Source: Luteibacter sp. UNC138MFCol5.1 (GTDB lineage: Bacteria > Pseudomonadota > Gammaproteobacteria > Xanthomonadales > Rhodanobacteraceae). From it: 39,439 nt of DNA. Position 1 is the stretch's first letter. The number at the start of each line of letters is the position of its first letter. The notes under the pieces are model-generated. The model was not told where the DNA came from, did not search any database, and saw nothing but the letters and a program-made list of their open reading frames with translations. Location of the stretch: positions 114,654 through 154,092 of the forward strand of contig NZ_FODZ01000007.1 of the NCBI RefSeq assembly GCF_900110505.1, in the 5' to 3' direction. Shown here one piece after another: positions 33,928-39,439 of this stretch. The position numbers and the translations under genes are program-made.

Positions 33928-34674
33928 ATGGGTAGAGGCCCTTCCATCGAAGGTCGCAAGAACGCCGAAGACGCCAAGCGCGCCAAGGTGTTCACCAAGC
34001 TGATCCGCGAAATCACCATCGCTACCCGCGGCGGCGTGCCCGACCCGAACGGCAATCCGCGCCTGCGCGCGGCCGTCGACAAGGCGCTGGCCGCGAACAT
34101 GACCAAGGACACCATCGAGCGCGCCATCAAGCGCGGCTCCGGTGCCGACGGCGGCGCGGACATGCACGAGATCCGCTACGAGGGCTACGGCCCGGCGGGT
34201 ACCGCGCTGATCATCGACTGCGTCACCGACAACCAGACCCGCACCGTCGCCGACGTGCGCGCGGCGCTGAACAAGCTCGGCGGCAACATGGGCACCACCA
34301 ATTCGGTGGCGTTCCAGTTCACCCGCGTGGGCCAGGTCGTGGTCCACACCGGCGGCGACGCCGATGTCGAGGCGAAGCTCGAAGAAGCCGCCATCGAGAA
34401 CAACGCCGAGGACATCGTCATCGAGAACGGTGTCGGCACGGTGCTGCTCGCCGCCGATCCGATCGCGGTGGAAGCCATGCGCAAGGCGCTGTCGACCGCC
34501 GGTTTCGACATCGACGGCTCCGACGTCGTCATGCGCCCGAACGGCCCGCTGGTCACCCCGACCGGCGAGGCCCTGGAGCAGTTCCAGAAGCTGCTCGAGC
34601 GCCTCAACGGGCTCGACGACGTGGACGAGGTCTACCACAACGCCGTCCTGCCTCAGGAAGCGGACGACGAGTGA
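33928..34674 (+). CDS. yebC: YebC/TACO1-family translation/transcription factor
   Basis: The product has 248 residues. Signatures are NAEDAKRAKVFTKLIREI, GGVPDPNGNPRLRAAVDKA, MTKDTIERAIKRGSG and EIRYEGYGPAGTALII. The N terminus MGRGPSIEGRKN differs from the common MAGHSKWxNIKHRK form. Family members were described as transcriptional regulators; YebC/TACO1 proteins are now linked to relief of ribosome stalling at proline-rich stretches. Its position before ruvC-ruvA is conserved in many bacteria. Confidence 0.94.
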   Translation: MGRGPSIEGRKNAEDAKRAKVFTKLIREITIATRGGVPDPNGNPRLRAAVDKALAANMTKDTIERAIKRGSGADGGADMHEIRYEGYGPAGTALIIDCVTDNQTRTVADVRAALNKLGGNMGTTNSVAFQFTRVGQVVVHTGGDADVEAKLEEAAIENNAEDIVIENGVGTVLLAADPIAVEAMRKALSTAGFDIDGSDVVMRPNGPLVTPTGEALEQFQKLLERLNGLDDVDEVYHNAVLPQEADDE

Positions 34675-34719
34675 GGCCCTTGCGGTCTCCTTCGCCACGC
34701 GCGCAAGCTGCCTTCCGTC

Positions 34720-35241
34720 ATGACCCGCATTCTCGGCATCGACCCGGGTAGCCAGCGCACGGGCGTCGGCGTCATCGACGTCGCGCCCGGTGGCGCCATC
34801 AGCCATGTCTGGCATGGCGCCCTCGTGGTGGTCGGGGAGGAAACCTTCCCGCTTCGCCTGAAACGCATCTTTGACGGGTTGTGCGGCATCATCGGCACGC
34901 ACGGTCCGGCGGAAGCCGCGATCGAGCGTGTCTTCATGGCGCGCAACGCGGATTCGGCCCTCAAGCTGGGCCAGGCGCGCGGCGCGGCCGTCTGTGCCGT
35001 GGTCAGCCAGGGAATCGTCGTGCACGAATATGCAGCGACCGAGGTCAAGCAGGCGGTGGTCGGTACCGGCCGCGCCGACAAGACCCAGGTCCAGCACATG
35101 ATCGGGATGATCCTCGGCATCAAGGGTCCGCTGCAGGCGGACGCCGCCGACGCGCTGGCGATCGCGATCGCCCACGCGCATACCCGGTCCAGTATCGAAC
35201 GCGTGGGTATCCCGCGCACGGCATGGAGACGTCGCCGATGA
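34720..35241 (+). CDS. ruvC: Holliday junction resolvase RuvC
   Basis: The product has 173 residues. [18 protein letters not shown] supplies the first catalytic Asp, [11 protein letters not shown] the Glu, and [14 protein letters not shown] the C-terminal acidic pair. It is an RNase H-fold endonuclease that cuts Holliday junctions with RuvAB. It follows yebC by 45 bases and its TGA overlaps the ruvA ATG. Confidence 0.97.
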   Translation: MTRILGIDPGSQRTGVGVIDVAPGGAISHVWHGALVVVGEETFPLRLKRIFDGLCGIIGTHGPAEAAIERVFMARNADSALKLGQARGAAVCAVVSQGIVVHEYAATEVKQAVVGTGRADKTQVQHMIGMILGIKGPLQADAADALAIAIAHAHTRSSIERVGIPRTAWRRRR

Positions 35242-35834
35242 TCGGCCGCCTGCGTGGCACTCTCATCACCAAGCAGCCGCCGTCGCTCCTCATCGAGGTG
35301 GGCGGCGTCGGTTACGAAGTCGACGCCCCGATGTCGACGATCTACGACCTCCCGGCCACGGGCAAGGAAGTGACCCTCCTCACGCATTACGCGGTGAAGG
35401 AAGACGGCGTGGCGCTCTACGGCTTCCTGCGCGAAGCCGAGCGGGCCATGTTCCGCCACCTGCTCAAGGTCAGCGGCATCGGCGCGAAGATCGCGCTGGC
35501 CGTGCTTTCGGGCGTGGCGACGGACGAACTCTCGCGCCTGGTGCATGCCGGCGACGTCGTGGCGCTGACGAAGATCCCGGGTATCGGCAAGAAGACCGCC
35601 GAGCGCATGGTCGTCGAGCTGCGCGACCGCGTCGACGCCGTGGGCGTGCGGCTGCCGGTGAGCGCCGTGGGCGACGCGGCACCGGTCGATCCGGTGGGCG
35701 AGGCGACCGTGGCCCTGCAGCAACTCGGTTACAAGCCGGTGGAAGCCTCGCGACTGGTCCAGAAGGCCGCCGCCGACGGTGACACCGCCGAAGCCATCAT
35801 CCGCAAGGCGCTGCGCGCCGCGTTGGGGACCTGA
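35238..35834 (+). CDS. ruvA: Holliday junction DNA helicase subunit RuvA
   Basis: The product has 198 residues. ATG 35238 overlaps the ruvC stop as ATGA, indicating coupling. [28 protein letters not shown] is the OB domain. Tandem helix-hairpin-helix motifs ([29 protein letters not shown]) bind the junction, and the C-terminal domain III (about 150-198) contacts RuvB. The next gene is kup, and no ruvB is present in the rest of the window. Confidence 0.97.
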   Translation: MIGRLRGTLITKQPPSLLIEVGGVGYEVDAPMSTIYDLPATGKEVTLLTHYAVKEDGVALYGFLREAERAMFRHLLKVSGIGAKIALAVLSGVATDELSRLVHAGDVVALTKIPGIGKKTAERMVVELRDRVDAVGVRLPVSAVGDAAPVDPVGEATVALQQLGYKPVEASRLVQKAAADGDTAEAIIRKALRAALGT

Positions 35835-35837
35835 TCC

Positions 35838-37739
35838 ATGGGCCAGCACAACCACGCCGAAGAGCTGCAGAACGCGCACGGCAAAAAACTCGCCGCGCTC
35901 GCGCTCGGTGCCATCGGCATCGTGTTCGGTGACATCGGCACCAGCCCGCTGTACACCATGAAGGAAACGCTCGGCACGCACGGTATGACGCCCGAGCCGA
36001 TGGCCGTGCTCGGCGTGCTCTCGCTGATCTTCTGGTCGCTGCTGATGGTGATCTCGCTGAAGTACGTCACGTTCGTGATGCGGGCGGACAACAAGGGCGA
36101 GGGCGGCATCATGGCCCTGATGGCCCTGGCCCAGCGAAGCATGAGCGGATCGCCGCGCGCGCGCTGGGTGCTGGCCGCCATCGGCATCTTCGGCGCGTCG
36201 CTGTTCTACGGCGATGGTGTCATCACGCCGGCGATGTCGGTGCTCTCCGCCGTGGAGGGCCTCGAGGTGGCGGCGCCGTCGCTCGACACGTACATCCTGC
36301 CGATCTGCCTCGTGATCCTGCTGGTGCTGTTCGCCATCCAGCGCCACGGCACGGAGATCGTCGGCAAGGCGTTCGCGCCGGTGATGACGACCTGGTTCCT
36401 CGTGCTCGCCTGGCTCGGCCTGCGCCAGCTGATCGCGCACCCCGAGGTGCTCTGGGCGCTGAATCCGAAGTACGCGGTGCACTTCTTCATGGAGCACGGG
36501 CGCCAGGCGTTCATCGCGCTGGGCGGCGTGGTGCTGGCGCTGACCGGTGGCGAGGCCCTCTACGCGGACATGGGCCACTTCGGCAAGAAGCCGATCCGGA
36601 TGGCCTGGTTCTTCTTCGTGCTGCCTGCGCTGCTCATCAATTACTTCGGTCAGGGCGCGCTGCTGCTGCACAATCCGGACGCCATCGAGAACCCGTTCTA
36701 CAAGATGGTTCCCGAAGACCTGCTCTACCCGATGATCGCCCTGGCGACGGCCTCGGCGGTGATCGCCTCCCAGGCGGTGATCTCCGGCGCGTTCTCGATG
36801 ACCCGCGAAGCCATGTCGCTAGGCTACTCGCCGCGCATGGCCGTCGTGCATACGTCGCATGAGATGTCGGGCCAGATCTTCGTGCCCTGGGTGAACCGCC
36901 TCCTGCTCGTGCTGGTGTTCCTCGCCGTCATCGGCTTCCGCTCGTCGAACAACCTCGGCGCGGCGTACGGCATCGCGGTGACCGGCACGATGACGATGAC
37001 CACGCTGCTGGCGCTGGTCGTCGCGCGCCGCCGCTGGCACTGGCACTGGTCCGCGGTCATCACCGTGGGCGTCATCTTCCTCATCGCGGACCTGGCCTTC
37101 TTCGGCGCCAACGCGCTGAAGATCGCGCACGGCGGCTGGTTCCCGCTGGTGCTTGGCGTGGTGATCTTCACGGTGATGACGACGTGGCGGCGGGGCAGGG
37201 ACCTCGTCGTGCGCGAGATCAAGCAGTCGGGCCTCGCGCTGGAACCGTTCGTGGCGAACATCGCCGACCATCCGCCGGTGATCGTCCCCGGCACGGCCGT
37301 GTTCCTCACCGCGAACCAGAACGCCGTGCCCCACGCGATGCTGCACAACCTCAAGCACAACAAGGTGCTGCACGAACGCAACGTGCTGCTGACGGTGGAG
37401 ATGCTGGAAACGCCCGTCGCCGATTACGACGAGCGCATGGAAGTCATCGAGTACGGCAGCGGTTTCTACGGCCTGCAGCTGCGCTACGGTTTCGCGGAAG
37501 ACCCGAACATCCCGCTGTCGTTGTCGCGCGCCAGCGCGAAGGGCCTCGACTTCGACATGATGGACACCACGTTCTTCCTGTCGCGCGAAACCATCGTCGC
37601 GGACATCCGCCGCCCCGGCATGGCGATGTGGCGCGACAAGCTCTTCGCCTTCCTCGCCCGCAACGCGCTACCCGCGACCGCGTTCTTCCAGATCCCGGGT
37701 AACCGCCTGATCGAGCTGGGCGCGCAGGTGGAAATCTAG
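35838..37739 (+). CDS. kup: Kup low-affinity potassium transporter
   Basis: The product has 633 residues from ATG 35838, three bases after ruvA. The family motif ALGAIGIVFGDIGTSPLYTMKE (about 16-37) opens the first membrane segment. About twelve hydrophobic segments extend to about residue 455 (GVGDGVITPAMSVLSAVEG-like FYGDGVITPAMSVLS, GGEALYADMGHFGKKPI). A soluble C-terminal domain follows. It imports K+ by proton symport. It is apparently co-transcribed with ruvCA. No frameshift or missing segment was seen. Confidence 0.96.
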   Translation: MGQHNHAEELQNAHGKKLAALALGAIGIVFGDIGTSPLYTMKETLGTHGMTPEPMAVLGVLSLIFWSLLMVISLKYVTFVMRADNKGEGGIMALMALAQRSMSGSPRARWVLAAIGIFGASLFYGDGVITPAMSVLSAVEGLEVAAPSLDTYILPICLVILLVLFAIQRHGTEIVGKAFAPVMTTWFLVLAWLGLRQLIAHPEVLWALNPKYAVHFFMEHGRQAFIALGGVVLALTGGEALYADMGHFGKKPIRMAWFFFVLPALLINYFGQGALLLHNPDAIENPFYKMVPEDLLYPMIALATASAVIASQAVISGAFSMTREAMSLGYSPRMAVVHTSHEMSGQIFVPWVNRLLLVLVFLAVIGFRSSNNLGAAYGIAVTGTMTMTTLLALVVARRRWHWHWSAVITVGVIFLIADLAFFGANALKIAHGGWFPLVLGVVIFTVMTTWRRGRDLVVREIKQSGLALEPFVANIADHPPVIVPGTAVFLTANQNAVPHAMLHNLKHNKVLHERNVLLTVEMLETPVADYDERMEVIEYGSGFYGLQLRYGFAEDPNIPLSLSRASAKGLDFDMMDTTFFLSRETIVADIRRPGMAMWRDKLFAFLARNALPATAFFQIPGNRLIELGAQVEI

Positions 37740-37764
37740 CGCTGGCGCGAGTGCTGCCGGCGGG

Positions 37765-37793
37765 CGAAGGGTACTCGCAAAGAGCACCCTTCG
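37765..37793. terminator. Hairpin terminator after kup
   Basis: A 12-base arm starting CGAAGGGT (37765-37776) pairs with an arm ending ACCCTTCG (37782-37793), with one A-C mismatch and a 5-base loop. There is no T tract. It sits between convergent genes. Confidence 0.65.
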
Positions 37794-37812
37794 CGGCGAA
37801 CCGCTTACGGGA

Positions 37813-38604
37813 TCAGGAATCCACCAGCTTCCGGGCGATTTCCAGAAGGCGGGCCTGATTAGCCTCCCCTGCCTCAATGCGGAGAGGTTGCAGCTCGAGC
37901 GAATAGAGCTTGCGGTGATTTTCCCAGCTGACGGAGACAAGGGTGCGTCCCGACGTGCTGCGTGCGGTCCTCATGCTTGCCTGCTGCCCGTTCACGTCGG
38001 TGTTCACCCACTCCTGAACCACCGTGACGGAGTCCTTACTTGCGGCATGATCTCTCTCTTCGAGTATGACGAGGCCGAGGTCGGCGACTTCGAACGTCCT
38101 TGAGAGACCCGTCCACTTCCCCTCGAGGTAGTTTCCACCAAGACGCACTTCCAGCAGGCTGGCTGACGACAACGCAGAGGTTCCGAGATGGATTGGCTTG
38201 ACCAGGATGTCGTTCTGAATTTCAGTCAAGGAGTGGAAGGTTCGGTCGTGGCGAGGAATGTATCCGCGCTGACTGGCAGCGGCTCTTACCGCGGCTCGTA
38301 GGTCCGGAACCGCGTGGTTTTCCGCCAAATAATAGCCACGACTCCGCTGTTCATCGATCTGCTTTTTTATCACCTTCGCCTGTTCAGGAGTGCTCCACGT
38401 GTCGCTTAGTGGGACCGTGTGGAGCCCCGGCGTCGGGTCGAACTTGCGCAGGTCGACTCCAGCGTCGAGCGCCGCATCGACCTCTACGCGCGAGAACGTC
38501 GGCGGCGCCACCGGCAGCAATCCGGGTCTGCTCTGGCTTGAAGCCGTGCAGCTGATAAGACAGGCGACGGGTAGAACTAAGCAAAGCGCTTTCTTATGGC
38601 TCAT
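37813..38604 (-). CDS. Hypothetical lipoprotein
   Basis: The product has 263 residues. It begins MSHKKALCLVLPVACLISC; the LISC box makes Cys19 a likely lipidation site. The mature part contains no motif I recognise. Seen are a Pro-rich start, a segment about Trp70-Leu85 with STPEQAKVIKKQIDEQRSRGYY, and a mainly beta-patterned C-terminal half. Codon use is less GC-rich than in the neighbours, with more AT at third positions. Its start lies one base before the stop of the small exported gene at 38606-38965, so the two form an operon. It may be an immunity or envelope protein, but nothing in the sequence decides this. Confidence 0.65.
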   Translation of the reverse strand: MSHKKALCLVLPVACLISCTASSQSRPGLLPVAPPTFSRVEVDAALDAGVDLRKFDPTPGLHTVPLSDTWSTPEQAKVIKKQIDEQRSRGYYLAENHAVPDLRAAVRAAASQRGYIPRHDRTFHSLTEIQNDILVKPIHLGTSALSSASLLEVRLGGNYLEGKWTGLSRTFEVADLGLVILEERDHAASKDSVTVVQEWVNTDVNGQQASMRTARSTSGRTLVSVSWENHRKLYSLELQPLRIEAGEANQARLLEIARKLVDS

Positions 38605-38605
38605 A

Positions 38606-38965
38606 TCACCATTCTCCCAGGTTGCAATCCGTGGCGATGGTCTGCGTATAAAGGTTGCGACCCCATCTATCTGTAAAAAGATGCGTTCCAGTTACTGTGT
38701 TTCTGGAAGAATCGAAACGGTCTCCAGCATACGATCGCCATGTGAAGCTTTTTCTCGCGGAGACGGCGTGGCCACCTACAGAGCCAAAGCCGACGTGCTG
38801 ACTGATTGTCGTCATCCAGTAGCTGTCGAGGCCGGGCCTGTCGTATGTGACGGACTCATTGATTGCCCCGGCGATGCAATTGGCTCGGCTTAGCGACTTG
38901 ATTTCTGCGGTGGCGTCAGTCGCCATAATGGTGAGGATGGATGCGATGAGTATCTGAGCCTTCAT
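38606..38965 (-). CDS. Small exported hypothetical protein
   Basis: The product has 119 residues from ATG 38965, chosen over the ATG at 39004 because AAGGAG lies seven bases upstream and a signal peptide follows (MKAQILIASILTIMATDATA). The mature chain of about 99 residues has two Cys, one near each end (ANCIAG and TDCNLG), which may form a disulfide. No family is recognised. It is the first gene of a two-gene unit with the lipoprotein downstream. GC content is lower than the core genes, which is compatible with horizontal acquisition. Confidence 0.6.
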   Translation of the reverse strand: MKAQILIASILTIMATDATAEIKSLSRANCIAGAINESVTYDRPGLDSYWMTTISQHVGFGSVGGHAVSARKSFTWRSYAGDRFDSSRNTVTGTHLFTDRWGRNLYTQTIATDCNLGEW

Positions 38966-39112
38966 TCGTGCTCCTTCATTCGATGCCCTGATGGGCTTCG
39001 ACAAAATAGGAGCCGCGTTGCCGGAGTTGCAGTCGACCTCTACCTCGACGGTGTCCGATCTAACGCCACACGTTTGCGTAGGCCGGTAGGATTTAATGTG
39101 TGAGGCTGCGCC

Positions 39113-39367
39113 GTGATCCTCAAAGAGTCGGGCCAGGCTCTTCCGAAGCGGTATGAGAGCTCAAGGCAGTCATGGGCGGGCGCGGGGCAGGAGTAAAATA
39201 TCTACACCTATTGCGGGTACGCCCTTAAGAATCATCTGGACAACTACGGTGCGGAATTGATGATCAGCGGCTTGCGTTGTGTTGACCAGTTCCTAAGCAC
39301 CGTCGGTGTGCGGCGTAGGAGCGCGCCCTGCGCGCGACATGTTTTGGCCGTGAGCTTCAGGGCCTGA
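39113..39367 (+). pseudogene. Possible broken ORF interrupted by an in-frame stop
   Basis: GTG 39113 opens 27 codons (VILKESGQALPKRYESS...) to a TAA at 39194. The same frame continues open with protein-like composition (NIYTYCGYALKNHLDNYG, then ELMISGLRCVDQFLSTVG). It then runs into the REP pair at 39315 and stops at 39365. It may be the remnant of a small gene truncated by the repeat, or chance. No family is recognised. Confidence 0.3.
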
Positions 39368-39408
39368 GCTCCTCGCGAAAGGAGGTCGCGCGCAGGGCGC
39401 GCTCCTAC
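39315..39408. repeat. REP inverted pair at the right end
   Basis: Arms 39315-39338 and 39385-39408 are exact inverted copies of the GTAGGAGCGCGCCCTG family, 46 bases apart (94 bases in total). The layout equals that of 4052-4148 and 10831-10926. Confidence 0.9.
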
Positions 39409-39439
39409 GGCCGCGTTATCCACATGTCGTGTGGATACG

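Larger units (their letters stand above)
38966..39439. other. Right-end intergenic region
   Basis: These 474 bases are comparatively AT-rich. Apart from the possible broken ORF and the REP pair, I see no gene, RNA or clear promoter. The segment 38985-39110 shows nothing definable. Confidence 0.5.

Overview
The window is high-GC gammaproteobacterial chromosome. Gene content and protein style point to the Xanthomonadales, most likely Rhodanobacteraceae (Luteibacter/Dyella-like). The reasons are an AspRS of Xanthomonadales type, a yebC-ruvC-ruvA-kup block, three large TonB-dependent receptors, many GTAGGAGCGCGCCCTG-type palindromic (REP) repeats, and very compact operons. I place it from memory of these families; no search was run.

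Layout. 1-384: 3' end of an M35 (deuterolysin-like) metallopeptidase. 385-923: a long leader with REP-like hairpins, two tandem 8-mers resembling Met boxes, a TTGACA promoter, a 25-residue leader ORF ending Cys-Cys-Cys-Arg-Arg-stop, and two mutually exclusive hairpins, all ahead of an Oar-like TonB receptor (924-3932). 3948-4148: REP cluster. 4170-10604 (minus): a tight six-gene operon, in transcription order DUF819 permease, SH3/NlpC-P60 endopeptidase, L-Ala-D/L-Glu epimerase, RpiR regulator, YkuD-fold protein and DauA-like D-amino-acid dehydrogenase. 10639-10710: overlapping divergent promoters with a perfect 18-bp palindrome. 10759-17185 (plus): transglutaminase-like protein, second Oar-like TonB receptor, and a fused M19 dipeptidase plus VanX-like D-Ala-D-Ala dipeptidase.

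Together 4170-17185 reads as an inducible locus for scavenging peptidoglycan peptides. An outer-membrane receptor would import fragments, periplasmic peptidases would trim them (NlpC/P60 yields L-Ala-gamma-D-Glu; VanX/M19 split D-Ala-containing dipeptides), and the permease would move products inward. The epimerase would convert L-Ala-D-Glu to L-Ala-L-Glu and the FAD enzyme would oxidise D-amino acids. I consider this the main candidate for an undescribed system.

The right part is mostly housekeeping: nadE; a six-copy ~125-bp double-hairpin tandem array; bamD; rluD-pgeF; a duplicated intergenic segment; otsBA (trehalose); clpB with a sigma32-like promoter; a third TonB receptor; fmdB; a DUF3011 gene; aspS; an alpha/beta hydrolase; yebC-ruvC-ruvA-kup. 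The last 1.7 kb (37.8-39.4 kb) is lower in GC. It holds two unrecognised exported proteins, a possible broken ORF and a final REP pair. I saw no rRNA, tRNA, CRISPR array or complete insertion sequence.
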